Positions 17,061-25,119 are shown, numbered from the stretch's first letter. The stretch: 35,630 nt of DNA from Clostridiales bacterium (GCA_004552515.1 SFOF01000004.1:1-35630); one strand, 5' to 3'. Notes: generated by a model not told the origin, from the letters alone. Program-made: numbers and translations.

Positions 17061-17162
17061 GGGCACGCAGCCGGTTGAAACGGCGGCGGGGGACATTTTC
17101 CGGAACTTTCTCCTCGCGCTGCGGGGAGACGCTCATGAAAAAAACGAACCGGAGGGTGGAGC

Positions 17163-18005
17163 ATGGAACACGGCAGGACGGCTCTGGTGACCGGCGCGTC
17201 GCGCGGCATCGGGCAGGGCATTGCGCTGGAGCTGGCCGGAGCGGGCTATGATCTGGCGATCAGCTATCGGAACTACGAGGAGGGCGCGCTGGCGGTGAAG
17301 CGCCACGCGGAGGCGCTGGGACGGCGCTGCGAGATCTATCAGGCGGATTTCGTGGACACGGCCGCGCCCGAAAAGCTGCTGCGCGCGGTCGAGGCCGATT
17401 TCGGCGCGATCGACGCGGCGGTCATGAACGGCGCGTACGACAACCGGCGCAGCATACTCACCGCGACAGCCGACTGGATGGAGACGATGGCGCATCAGCT
17501 CTATATCTCGCAGATGCTGATCGCGGGCGCGGCGGCGCGGCTGATGGTGCGCACGAAAACGCGCGGGGCGCTTTTGTTCATCACGTCGATCCACGGGCGG
17601 CAGGCCAACACGAACGATTTCTTCTACGGCGGCATGAAGGCGGCGATCGAGCGTTCGTGCCAGTCGCTGGCGATCGAGCTGGCGCCCTACGGCGTTCGCG
17701 CCAACTGCATTGCGCCCGGCGCGATCAACGTGCGCGGCGCGGACGACACGAAGCTCAAATATCCCTACGCCAATCTGATCCCCGCGGGGCGGCGCGGCGA
17801 GCCGGAGGACATCGCTCACGCGGCGGCGTTCCTCCTGTCGGATCAGGCGAATTACATCACGGGCCAGTCGCTGTGCATAGACGGCGGCATGGCGCTGCCC
17901 GGGCAGCCGGAGGGCTGGGCCGAGCCGCATCCTGTGGATTTCGGCTTTGTGAAGGCCGCCTATGAGCAGATGATGAAAAACGAGGAGGAAAGAAACCATG
18001 TCTGA
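17163..18005 (+). CDS. Short-chain dehydrogenase/reductase (sugar or sugar-acid oxidoreductase)
   Basis: A 280-residue classical SDR enzyme. The NAD(P)-binding motif TGASRGIG is at residues 11-18, the family's NNAG position reads NGAY, the catalytic Ser is in ITS, and the active site Tyr-x3-Lys is YGGMK. The C-terminal ITGQSLCIDGG element is standard. The overlap of 8 bases with a mannonate-dehydratase-family gene suggests it reduces a keto sugar acid, for instance fructuronate to mannonate, or oxidises a related hexonate; this is inferred from context only. CGGAGGGTGGAGC precedes the ATG. Confidence 0.85.
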   Translation: MEHGRTALVTGASRGIGQGIALELAGAGYDLAISYRNYEEGALAVKRHAEALGRRCEIYQADFVDTAAPEKLLRAVEADFGAIDAAVMNGAYDNRRSILTATADWMETMAHQLYISQMLIAGAAARLMVRTKTRGALLFITSIHGRQANTNDFFYGGMKAAIERSCQSLAIELAPYGVRANCIAPGAINVRGADDTKLKYPYANLIPAGRRGEPEDIAHAAAFLLSDQANYITGQSLCIDGGMALPGQPEGWAEPHPVDFGFVKAAYEQMMKNEEERNHV

Positions 18006-19206
18006 TATTAAAATCACCAAGGTCAGCGCGATCGAAACCTGCCCGCAGGGGCAGAACCTGATCGTCGTGCGCATCGACACCAATCAGCCCGGCCTGTACG
18101 GCTACGGCTGCGCGACGTTTACGCAGCGCCACAGGGCCGTCGTGACGGCGATCCGCGAGTACATGGATCAGCTGCTGGTCGGCCGCGATGCGCTGGCGAT
18201 CAACGACATCTGGTCTGTGATGATGAACTCCTCCTACTGGCGTAACGGCCCGGTGCTGAACAACGCGATTTCCGGCTGCGATATGGCGCTGTGGGACATT
18301 GCGGGCAAGGTTGCCAATATGCCGGTGTGGCAGCTGTGGGGCGGCAAGGTGCGCAAGGCCGTGCCGGTCTACCGCCATGCGGGCGGCGACGATTTCGGCC
18401 GCGTGGACGAGACTGTGGCCGCGTTCATCGAGCAGGGCTATCAGTATCTGCGCATACAGTACGGCGGCTACGGCGGAAAGCAGTCCTATCTGCACACGCC
18501 CGAGGGCAGCGAGGACGGCGCGTATTTCGATTCGCTGAAGTATCTGCGCTCCGTGCCGGCGCTGTTCGAGCACGTCCGCGCGAAGTTCGGCGACGAGATC
18601 GAGCTGTGCCATGACGTTCACGAGCGTCTCACGCCGGTGGACGCGATGCGTCTGGCGCGTGAGCTGGAGCAGTATCGTCCCTTCTTCCTGGAGGACGCTC
18701 TGCCGCCGGAGCAGGGAATGTGGTTCGAGAAGCTGCGCGCTTCCTGCGCCACGCCGCTGGCCATGGGCGAGCTGTTCAACAATCCCATGGAGTGGCAGCC
18801 GCTCGTCGAGCATCGCTGGATTGACTACATCCGCTGCCATGTCTCCCAGATCGGCGGCGTGACCCCGGCGCGCAAGCTGGCGGCCTATTGCGAGCCGTTC
18901 GGCGTGCGCACGGCCTGGCATGGCCCGGGCGACGTTTCGCCCATCGGCCACATGGCGAACGTGCATCTCGACCTGACCACCACCAACTTCGGTATTCAGG
19001 AGTGGTGCGGCATGGAGACGGACGAGCGCGTGCAGGAGATCTTCGAGGGCTGCGCGCAGATCAGGGACGGCTTCGTCTGGGCGAACGACAGGCCCGGCTG
19101 GGGCATCGAGGTCAATCTGGAGGCGGCCAAGAAGTATCCCACCGACAGCAAACAGCCGCGCTGGCTGCTGGCCCGTCTGCCCGACGGCACGTCCGTCAAA
19201 GCCTGA
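17998..19206 (+). CDS. Enolase-superfamily sugar-acid dehydratase (mannonate dehydratase ManD/RspA family)
   Basis: A 402-residue member of the mandelate-racemase branch of the enolase superfamily. An N-terminal capping domain is followed by a beta-barrel with the magnesium ligands Asp206 (HDVHE), Glu232 (FFLEDALPP) and Glu258 (GELFNN), and the catalytic pair His208 and His308 (AWHGPGD), all as in ManD. Family members dehydrate D-mannonate or D-gluconate to 2-keto-3-deoxygluconate, with activity ranging from high to very low, so the exact substrate is open. The ATG overlaps the SDR stop by 8 bases. The stop codon is followed with no gap by a structured repeat. Confidence 0.88.
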   Translation: MSDIKITKVSAIETCPQGQNLIVVRIDTNQPGLYGYGCATFTQRHRAVVTAIREYMDQLLVGRDALAINDIWSVMMNSSYWRNGPVLNNAISGCDMALWDIAGKVANMPVWQLWGGKVRKAVPVYRHAGGDDFGRVDETVAAFIEQGYQYLRIQYGGYGGKQSYLHTPEGSEDGAYFDSLKYLRSVPALFEHVRAKFGDEIELCHDVHERLTPVDAMRLARELEQYRPFFLEDALPPEQGMWFEKLRASCATPLAMGELFNNPMEWQPLVEHRWIDYIRCHVSQIGGVTPARKLAAYCEPFGVRTAWHGPGDVSPIGHMANVHLDLTTTNFGIQEWCGMETDERVQEIFEGCAQIRDGFVWANDRPGWGIEVNLEAAKKYPTDSKQPRWLLARLPDGTSVKA

Positions 19207-19221
19207 GCGGGCAGTGCCCGC
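19207..19221 (+). repeat. Hairpin GCGGGC-AGT-GCCCGC abutting a stop codon
   Basis: A perfect 6-base stem with a 3-base loop begins on the base after the TGA at 19204-19206. The same 15 bases occur on the minus strand at 22439-22453, again touching a stop codon (ybaK). Confidence 0.8.
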
Positions 19222-19228
19222 GGCCAGA

Positions 19229-19312
19229 CCGCTTCGCGCGCTGCAACCCGCCGGCTGAGCCGGATTCACACCGCTTCGCGCGCTGCAACCCGCCGGCTGA
19301 GCCGGATTCACA
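19229..19312 (+). repeat. Two tandem 42-bp repeats with CCGGC-TGA-GCCGG hairpins
   Basis: The unit starts CCGCTTCGCGCG and contains CTGCAACCCG, the hairpin CCGGCTGAGCCGG and GATTCACA. Units begin at 19229 and 19271, and a third start at 19313 runs into the longer element at 19307-19505. The two full units are essentially identical, so the duplication is recent. Confidence 0.85.
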
Positions 19313-19505
19313 CCGCTTCGCGCGCTGCAACCCGACTCTTCAGCGCTTGGGGGCGCTTCGAGTCTGGACGTTGGAGCGAGTAGGTAACATCGATATACAG
19401 CCCGACCCGTCCGGCCATAAATTGGAGCCGGACGGGTCTTTCCGTGTACCCGGGTGTTACAGAGTGTGGGTGCGGCGATTCGGAAATAGAGGTTATTGCG
19501 GTGTT
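19307..19505 (+). repeat. Structured repeat, copy 1
   Basis: About 199 bases. A first hairpin (19334-19364) pairs GACTC with GAGTC and AGCGC with GCGCT. The main stem GACCCGTCCGGC (19404-19415) pairs perfectly with GCCGGACGGGTC (19427-19438) around the loop CATAAATTGGA, then TTTCCGTGTACCCGGG. The right part ends with GGTTATTGCGGTGTT. It could be a non-coding RNA 3' module, a terminator or a repetitive extragenic element. Confidence 0.8.
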
Positions 19506-19620
19506 CGGTAAAGCGTACAAGTCTTTCGCCGCGTAAAACGTATTCACACCGTGAATCAAATGAAGAGAGTCGAGGGAGACTGGACTTCTTGGCGCAGCCT
19601 GGAGGGCAGTGGGGGGTGCT

Positions 19621-19818
19621 TTCACACCACTTCGCGCGCTGCAACCCGACTCTTCAGCGCTTGGGGGCGCTTCGAGTCTGGACGTTGGCGCGTGTTGGTA
19701 TGATCGCTATACAGCCCGACCCGCCAAACCATAAATTGGACTCGGGCGGGTCTTTCCGTGTACCCGGGTGCTGCGGGGAAGAGTGCGACTGTTTGGGGAT
19801 AGCGGTTATTGCGATGTT
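19621..19818 (+). repeat. Structured repeat, copy 2
   Basis: It begins TTCACACCACTTCGCGCG and follows copy 1 closely for about 110 bases. The main stem is shorter, GACCCGCC (19718-19725) with GGCGGGTC (19745-19752); the seventh base pair is C-G where copy 1 has T-A. It ends GGTTATTGCGATGTT. Between the copies, 19506-19620 contains nothing recognisable. Confidence 0.8.
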
Positions 19819-20020
19819 TGCGCAAGTCTCCGTTGCCCGCACAAACCCGAATTATCCATCAATGCCTGTGCGCGTTTCGAACGAAATATAGAACGCGGCG
19901 TGCCAAGTGCCGACCCGCTAATGGGCCGCTTATAGCAAAAAGAAGCGTTCGCATACGAAAGCGGCGCTTCTCTTCATAGGGGGAGACTGGGCGCTTGCGC
20001 GGCGGGGGCCGTCTGGCAAA
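19819..20020. other. Non-coding stretch with one hairpin
   Basis: No gene is supported here. AGAAGCG (19941-19947) can pair with CGCTTCT (19965-19971), with TTCG/CGAA inside, just before the AT-rich segment. No promoter or terminator was identified. Confidence 0.4.
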
Positions 20021-20041
20021 TTGGAATTTGTCATATTCCCA

Positions 20042-20161
20042 TCACATAGATTTGGCAGGGATTTCAAACCATTCAGGCAGTTCTTCCAATATATTTCTGG
20101 TTATGCTCTTTTTATCTTCATCATTTGCTATTTGAATGATATGCATGTCAAAAGTTTTCAT
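20042..20161 (-). pseudogene. N-terminal fragment of a GNAT acetyltransferase
   Basis: A 39-codon minus-strand frame in markedly AT-rich DNA. The peptide begins MKTFDMHIIQIANDEDKK and contains ILEELPEWFEIP, which closely resembles the first helix region of GNAT-family N-acetyltransferases, where a leucine-proline-glutamate-tryptophan-phenylalanine motif is common near residue 30. The frame stops right after it, where more than 100 further residues would be expected. Codon use (AAA, ATA, GAA, TTT) is unlike that of every neighbouring gene. Both points indicate a truncated, probably transferred gene. It lies downstream of the Gfo/Idh/MocA gene on the same strand, beyond that gene's hairpin. Confidence 0.55.
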
Positions 20162-20220
20162 CCAAAAATTCCGATTTGAGCGTGCGCGCCATGTCCGCGC
20201 TCATGTCCGCGAAATACAGC

Positions 20221-20254
20221 TTCAGCCACGGCAGGCACAACCGCCGTGGCTGAA
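20221..20254. terminator. Hairpin downstream of the oxidoreductase gene
   Basis: TTCAGCCACGGC (20221-20232) pairs perfectly with GCCGTGGCTGAA (20243-20254) around a 10-base loop, 12 bases past the oxidoreductase stop. There is no strong T tract on the minus strand; on the plus strand ACAATTTT follows. Confidence 0.65.
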
Positions 20255-20266
20255 ACAATTTTGCGA

Positions 20267-21367
20267 TTAGTCGAAGTAGACGGGCTTGCCGCTCTTGGCG
20301 GACTCATAGATGGCCTCGAGGATCTGGGTGACCACATAGGCCTGCTCGGGCTTGGTGATCAGCGGCTTGGAATCGTCCATGACGTGGGCGATCCACATGG
20401 CCGCTTCCAGCTCGGCGGGGCTGCCGGCCGCGTTGCCCTCAAAGAACGCCGCGCCGCTGGCCTTGAAGTCCGGCTCGAAGGTGTACATCTTGGAGAACTT
20501 CTCGCCGTTGACGCGCAGGCCGCCGTCCGGGCCGTCGCCCAGCATATCCGCGCCGGCCTTGTCGCCGCACAGGATGGTCTTGGCCTCGCTGGCGAGCAGG
20601 GTGTTGAGCGCCCAGCTGGCCTCGAGCTGGATGGTCGCGCCGTTCTTCATGCGGATGAAGCCGAACGCGCTGTCCTCGACGGTGAACTTCTTGGGATCCC
20701 AGCTGCCCCAGGCGTTGGCGGCGTTTTCGGTGTCGGCCAGCTTGCGGTAGGTGGTGCCCACGACCATGGCCGGCTCGTAGTTGTTCATCTCCCACAGCGT
20801 CAGGTCGAGCGCGTGGGTGCCGATGTCGATCAGCGGGCCGCCGCCCTGGTTTTCCTCATCCAGGAACACGCCCCAGGTGGGCACGGCGCGGCGGCGGATG
20901 GCGGTGGCGTTGGCGTAGTAGATCTCGCCCAGATCGCCGGCCTCGATCATCTTTTTGAGGTACATACTGTTGGGGCGGAAGCGGCTCTGATAGCCGATGG
21001 TCAGCTTCTTGCCGGTGCGGTGCGCCGCGTCGAGCATCTTTTTGGCCTCGGCGGAGTTGATGGCCATGGGCTTTTCGCACATGACGTGCTTGCCGGCCTC
21101 CAGCGCGTCCACAGTGATGAAGGAATGTTGCTTGTTGGGGGTCAGGACGTGAACCACGTCGATGTCCTTCTCCTCGAGCAGCTGCTTATAATCGGTAAAG
21201 ACCTTCGCGCCGGGCACGCCGAAATCCTTGGCGGCCTTGATCGCCTTTTCCTCGATGATGTCGCAGAAGGCGACCATCTCAACCTGAGGCAGCTTTTTCA
21301 GCGCGGGCATATGCTTGCCGTTAGCGATGCCGCCGCAGCCGATAATGCCGATTCTGACCTTATCCAT
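20267..21367 (-). CDS. Gfo/Idh/MocA-family oxidoreductase
   Basis: A 366-residue NAD(P)-dependent sugar oxidoreductase. The N-terminal Rossmann domain starts RIGIIGCGGIANGKHMPAL, the family motif CEKPMA is near residue 93, and the C-terminal alpha/beta domain includes GGGPLIDIGTHALDL with the catalytic-region Asp and His. Members oxidise or reduce sugars, inositols or pseudoglycosides; the substrate here is unknown. The ATG at 21367 has GGAGG upstream on the minus strand and a promoter directly before it. It is probably a one-gene transcript ended by the hairpin at 20221-20254. It fits the sugar-catabolic theme of the nearby SDR and ManD-like genes, though it is on the opposite strand. Confidence 0.9.
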   Translation of the reverse strand: MDKVRIGIIGCGGIANGKHMPALKKLPQVEMVAFCDIIEEKAIKAAKDFGVPGAKVFTDYKQLLEEKDIDVVHVLTPNKQHSFITVDALEAGKHVMCEKPMAINSAEAKKMLDAAHRTGKKLTIGYQSRFRPNSMYLKKMIEAGDLGEIYYANATAIRRRAVPTWGVFLDEENQGGGPLIDIGTHALDLTLWEMNNYEPAMVVGTTYRKLADTENAANAWGSWDPKKFTVEDSAFGFIRMKNGATIQLEASWALNTLLASEAKTILCGDKAGADMLGDGPDGGLRVNGEKFSKMYTFEPDFKASGAAFFEGNAAGSPAELEAAMWIAHVMDDSKPLITKPEQAYVVTQILEAIYESAKSGKPVYFD

Positions 21368-21414
21368 GTCTTTTGTCCTCCTTGCCGGCATAACGCCGGA
21401 TACTTTCCACTCAT

Positions 21415-21442
21415 ATTATACCGTAAAACCGCCGTTTTGCAA
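21415..21442 (-). promoter_or_regulatory. Promoter of the oxidoreductase gene
   Basis: On the minus strand TTGCAA (21442-21437), 16-base spacer, TATAAT (21420-21415), about 50 bases before the start. The leader contains a small CCGGC/GCCGG hairpin just before the ribosome binding site. Confidence 0.7.
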
Positions 21443-21460
21443 GGGGGAATTTTTTGATGT

Positions 21461-22159
21461 TTATTCCCCTGCGGCGAACCGGAACAGCGCGGAAAACGTG
21501 CTGTCCACCTCCGGATGGAACTGCACGCCCATTAGACTGTCTCCGTATTCCAGCGCTTCAATCGTGCCGTCCGCCGTTTTTCCGCTCACGGTGAGCCGCG
21601 GCGAGGGCGCGTCCACGCGGTAGCGGTGCATCGTCGAGGCGCGGATCACGTCCGAGCCGGTCAGGCGCGCGAGCAGCGTGTCCGGCGCGACGGAGACGGC
21701 GTGCTTCGTCTCCTCAATGGTCGTGCGCGTCATGTGAACGTCCCAGTGGTGCTCCACGGGCCGCGTGAACATATACTTTTCCCGCTTCATCTGCTCGTAG
21801 AGCGCCAGGAGCGGGCCTGCCCAGCCGCGCCTTTTCGCTTCGTCCTCGACGATGAAATAGCTGTGGATCACCTGCATCCCCAGACAGATTCCCAGCAGCC
21901 GCTTGCCGGTCTTTACGGCGTGCTCGACCGTCTGAAAATGATAGGGGAATATCCGCGCGCCGCCGCAGATCACGAACGCGTCGCAGCGCTCGAGCGCGTC
22001 CTCGAAGGCCTGTCCGTCGCTGGCCAGCAGCCCCATGGGCACGCCGCCGTTTTCGGCGATGCGCTTTCCATAGTTGTTGACGAATATGTAGTTGTCCTTA
22101 TAGAAATCGTCCGTCTCAAACAGATGCGCCGTCGGGACGACGCCGACGATCGGCTTCAT
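21461..22159 (-). CDS. Class I glutamine amidotransferase-like hydrolase (peptidase C26, gamma-glutamyl-GABA hydrolase type)
   Basis: A 232-residue C26-family protein. The nucleophile elbow is GICLGMQ and the catalytic His-Glu pair is in FHPEVD; an HRYRV segment matches the HxH region of gamma-glutamyl-gamma-aminobutyrate hydrolases such as PuuD. These enzymes cut gamma-glutamyl bonds without transferring ammonia. The usual polyamine pathway genes are not nearby, so the substrate is uncertain. The ATG at 22159 has AGGAGGCGC before it. It is followed 93 bases later by the oxidoreductase start, which has its own promoter. Confidence 0.87.
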   Translation of the reverse strand: MKPIVGVVPTAHLFETDDFYKDNYIFVNNYGKRIAENGGVPMGLLASDGQAFEDALERCDAFVICGGARIFPYHFQTVEHAVKTGKRLLGICLGMQVIHSYFIVEDEAKRRGWAGPLLALYEQMKREKYMFTRPVEHHWDVHMTRTTIEETKHAVSVAPDTLLARLTGSDVIRASTMHRYRVDAPSPRLTVSGKTADGTIEALEYGDSLMGVQFHPEVDSTFSALFRFAAGE

Positions 22160-22207
22160 GGGCAGCGCCTCCTATATCTGTTGTCTGTTATCTGTGTTTC
22201 TTATTCG

Positions 22208-22424
22208 GCATCTCAATAATTGCCGTCATTGACCTGTCGCACTTACGCATCGCAGCACTCGGGTAGACGGAAAGACCTGCCCGAGTCCAATAAGTGGAGG
22301 CCGCACTGCGGCTGCTCGGGCAGGTCGGGCGACCGTAGAAACACTCCTAAACGCTCAAGCGTCCAGACTCGAGCCGCCCCCAAGCGGCGCGGAGTCGGGT
22401 TGTAGCGCGCGAAGCGGAGTGGAA
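22208..22424 (-). repeat. Structured repeat, copy 3 (minus strand)
   Basis: Read on the minus strand it matches copies 1 and 2: CTTCGCGCGCTACAACCCGACTC, then a hairpin in which AGCGC/GCGCT is replaced by GCCGC/GCGGC, then the main stem GACCTGCCCGAG/CTCGGGCAGGTC (22326-22315 with 22285-22274). The loop is larger and contains a nested hairpin GCCGC-AGT-GCGGC followed by CTTATTGGA. The end corresponds to the TTATTG...GATG end of copy 2. It follows ybaK in ybaK's orientation. Confidence 0.78.
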
Positions 22425-22453
22425 GCGGCTCAGCCGCCGCGGGCACTGCCCGC
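22425..22453 (-). repeat. Paired small hairpins touching the ybaK stop codon
   Basis: GCGGCTCAGCCGC (22425-22437) and GCGGGCACTGCCCGC (22439-22453) are perfect short hairpins. The second begins on the base after the ybaK TAG, as its twin does after the ManD-like stop at 19206. Confidence 0.8.
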
Positions 22454-22951
22454 CTACTGCGTAATATCGGCGAATTCGGCGCCGCATACCTGCGCGAGCT
22501 GCTCAGGATTGACCTCCATCTGCTGGCCGATGCGTCCGGCGCTGACGAAAATCGCGCGCTGCCCCTGCGCCGACGCGTCGATGCGCGTGACGTACGCCTT
22601 CTTCATGCCCACCGGGCTGCACCCGCCGCGGATATAGCCGGTTACTTTATTGATGTCCTTCACCGGAATCATCGAGACCGACTTTTCGCCCACGGAGCGC
22701 GCCGCCTTCTTGAGATCCAGCTCGCCCGCGGCCGGCACGACGAACACATAGTAGCCACCGTGCGCGCCCTGCGTCACCAGCGTCTTGAACACCGCCTCGA
22801 CCGGTATGCCGAGCTTCTCGGCGATGATCACGCCCAGACGGCCCGATTCGGCCACGTCACCCACGGCTTCCTTGGAGGCGTAGGCGTGCAGCGTGTAGGG
22901 AATATGGTGCGATTCGACGATGCGCACCGCGTTGGTTTTGGTTTCCGCCAT
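22454..22951 (-). CDS. ybaK: Cys-tRNA(Pro)/Cys-tRNA(Cys) deacylase
   Basis: A 165-residue YbaK/EbsC-family trans-editing enzyme that hydrolyses cysteine wrongly attached to tRNA(Pro). The conserved Lys is in VFKTLVT near residue 56, the glycine loop is TGYIRGGCSPVGMKK, and the C-terminal SAGRIGQQMEVNPEQL is characteristic. Length is normal. It is the last gene of the murC operon on the minus strand, 6 bases after the alpha/beta hydrolase. Its stop touches the structured repeat cluster. Confidence 0.93.
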   Translation of the reverse strand: MAETKTNAVRIVESHHIPYTLHAYASKEAVGDVAESGRLGVIIAEKLGIPVEAVFKTLVTQGAHGGYYVFVVPAAGELDLKKAARSVGEKSVSMIPVKDINKVTGYIRGGCSPVGMKKAYVTRIDASAQGQRAIFVSAGRIGQQMEVNPEQLAQVCGAEFADITQ

Positions 22952-22957
22952 GGCCCG

Positions 22958-23686
22958 TCAGTCCTTTCGCTCCAGAAACTCGACCACCGGCGCGGGATCC
23001 TCCAGCGAATGGGGATGATGATCGCAGTCGGGCTTGACGATCATGCGCAGCTTGCCGCCCGCCTTGCGGAAGCGCACGGCGAACAGCTCGCCGTTTTCGC
23101 ACAGCGGCACGGTCTTGTCGTCGCCGCCCGCCACGAGGATGACCGGAATGTTCAGCTTCGCCAGCTCCTCGGCGCGGTCGAGCGGATTTTTGTCGAACGT
23201 CCTGGCCGTCTCGTCGGTCAGGCCGTAGATTTCCTTACATTCCTCCCAGCAGGCGGGCGCGCCTACGCCGATGCCCAGTCCGCCCGGCCAGCTGCGGATA
23301 TCCATCACCGGCGCGTCCAGATAGAGCTTGCCGACGTGCTCGGGATAGGTCAGCGCGTAGTTGACCGCATAGAGCGCGCCGCGGCTGAAGCCGAAAATGA
23401 ACGGCTTGTCGCAGAGATCATACTTCTCGCACAGCATTTTGCGGAAGGACTCCATGTCCTCGACCGCCGAGGGGCAGCCGTAGCGATCGGACAGGCCGAC
23501 GTAGGCGATCGCGTAGCCGTCCTTCGCCATGGCCTCGTCCACCTGCGCAAACGCGTCGAAGAACTCCGCGCGCCACACCCAGCCGCGATCGGCGCGGGGC
23601 TGATGAGGATGAACGAATATGCACTTGTGACCCTCGAACTCGAAATCCTCTCGCCTGAAGCCTCGCCATTCGGAAACAGTACTCAT
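22958..23686 (-). CDS. Alpha/beta hydrolase (esterase or peptidase-like)
   Basis: A 242-residue single-domain alpha/beta hydrolase. The nucleophile elbow is GFSRG (Ser101), the acidic residue is probably in GGDDKTVP, and the catalytic His is in DCDHHPHSLE. The pattern resembles small prolyl-oligopeptidase-like or acyl-ester hydrolases found in carbohydrate clusters. There is no signal peptide. The ATG overlaps the murC stop by 4 bases (ATGA), so the two are translationally coupled, which is unusual for a murC neighbour. The substrate is unknown. Confidence 0.82.
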   Translation of the reverse strand: MSTVSEWRGFRREDFEFEGHKCIFVHPHQPRADRGWVWRAEFFDAFAQVDEAMAKDGYAIAYVGLSDRYGCPSAVEDMESFRKMLCEKYDLCDKPFIFGFSRGALYAVNYALTYPEHVGKLYLDAPVMDIRSWPGGLGIGVGAPACWEECKEIYGLTDETARTFDKNPLDRAEELAKLNIPVILVAGGDDKTVPLCENGELFAVRFRKAGGKLRMIVKPDCDHHPHSLEDPAPVVEFLERKD

Positions 23687-25068
23687 TGCTTCGTATCTCC
23701 TTTTTTCGCAATTTGTTCGTTCAAAAGATCGATATTGCCGCAGCCCAGCGTGATCACCAGATCGCCGCTGTGCCAGTGACTCCTCAGATAGGCCTCCGCG
23801 TCATCGAACGTGGGGGTCACGTCCACCCTTTTGCCGCGCGCGCGCAGCGGCTCTAAAAACATCTCGCTCCGAATGTCGCCCGGATCGCTCTCCCGCGCGC
23901 CCATGACGTCGGTGATGAGGATGTGATCGGCCTCGTCGAACGTCTCCACAAAGCCGTTGAACAGCGCCTTTGTGCGCGAGTAGGTGTGCGGCTGCCAGAC
24001 CGCCCAGAGCGTCTTATGCGGCTGCATGGCGGCGATGTGGATGGCCGTTTTCATCTCGGCGGGATTGTGCGCATAGTCCTGATAGACGCGCACGCCGTCG
24101 GTCACGCTGGTCAGGTCGAACCGCCTGTGCGCGCCGGTGAAGTGGGCCAGCGTTTCGCTCACGCGGCTCATGGGCAGCTCGGCGATGTCGGAAACGGCGA
24201 TCGCGGCCAGCGCGTCCAGCAGGTTCTTCTCGCCCGAAACGGCCAGCTCGACCTCGCAGAGCGGGTGGCCGTAGAGCGTTACGGTGAAGCGCGGCCGGCC
24301 CAGCTCGTCATAGGAAATATCCTCGGCGCGCAGCTCGTTGTACGGCTCGAGGCCGTAGGTGCGCGTGCGGCATTTCAGCGCGGAGAGAACATGCCGTACG
24401 CGCGGATCGTCGCCCCAGCCCACGACCCAGCCGTCCTCGGGCACAAGGCCCGCAAAGCGCCTGAACGACGCCTCGATGTCATCCAGATCCTTATAGAAAT
24501 CCAGATGATCCTCGTCGATGTTGAGGATCACCGCGATCGTGGGATAGAAGTGCCAGAAGCTGCCGCTGTATTCGCAGGCCTCGGCGATGAACGTATTGCC
24601 GCCGCCCACGCGCGTGCCGCCGCCGATCGCGTCCAGCTCGCCGCCGATGTGAACGCCCGGATCCTCGCCCGCCTCGACGAAGATCTGCGCGATCATCGAC
24701 GTGGTGGTGGTCTTGCCGTGCGTGCCGGAGACGCAGATCGCCTGATCGAACGTGCTCATCAGCCGCCCCAGCAGCACCGCGCGCTCAACCTGCGGGATGC
24801 CCAGCCTCTTCGCCTCGGCGCGCTCGGGATTACTCTCCGCTATGGCGGCCGAATAGACCACCAGATCCGCGCCGTGGACGTTTTCGGCGCTATGGCCGAT
24901 ATAAATCTTTACGCCCAGCTTTTCGAGCGCCTCGGTTTTATGGGAGGCGTCGCGGTCGGAGCCGGACACGGCGCAGCCCTTTTGCAGCATGAACCGCGCC
25001 AGCCCGCTCATGGAGCTGCCGCCGATTCCGATAAAGTGCAGATGCTTTCCGCTCATTTCAGCAGACAT
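23683..25068 (-). CDS. murC: UDP-N-acetylmuramate--L-alanine ligase
   Basis: A 461-residue cytoplasmic ligase that adds the first amino acid of the peptidoglycan stem peptide. The N-terminal UDP-binding domain has HFIGIGGSSMSGLA, the ATP-binding loop is GTHGKTTT at 115-122, and the central and C-terminal domains show DEDHLDFY, HRRFD and QDYAHNPAE, typical of MurC. Length is normal. The ATG at 25068 is preceded by GGAGGAAAGGA; earlier in-frame codons fall between the promoter and this site. It leads an operon with the alpha/beta hydrolase and ybaK, divergent from purR as in many Clostridia. Confidence 0.96.
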   Translation of the reverse strand: MSAEMSGKHLHFIGIGGSSMSGLARFMLQKGCAVSGSDRDASHKTEALEKLGVKIYIGHSAENVHGADLVVYSAAIAESNPERAEAKRLGIPQVERAVLLGRLMSTFDQAICVSGTHGKTTTTSMIAQIFVEAGEDPGVHIGGELDAIGGGTRVGGGNTFIAEACEYSGSFWHFYPTIAVILNIDEDHLDFYKDLDDIEASFRRFAGLVPEDGWVVGWGDDPRVRHVLSALKCRTRTYGLEPYNELRAEDISYDELGRPRFTVTLYGHPLCEVELAVSGEKNLLDALAAIAVSDIAELPMSRVSETLAHFTGAHRRFDLTSVTDGVRVYQDYAHNPAEMKTAIHIAAMQPHKTLWAVWQPHTYSRTKALFNGFVETFDEADHILITDVMGARESDPGDIRSEMFLEPLRARGKRVDVTPTFDDAEAYLRSHWHSGDLVITLGCGNIDLLNEQIAKKGDTKQ

Positions 25069-25119
25069 ATGACGATCATCCTTTCCTCCGGGGATGGAAA
25101 AAGCCATTTTTTTTCTACC

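Noticed and set aside
19229..19320. Possible CRISPR array from the 42-bp repeats
   Set aside because: The units are directly adjacent with no variable spacers, there are only two to three, and no cas genes are present.
19207..19818. Insertion sequence
   Set aside because: No transposase frame and no terminal inverted repeats with target duplication; the structure is many short hairpins.
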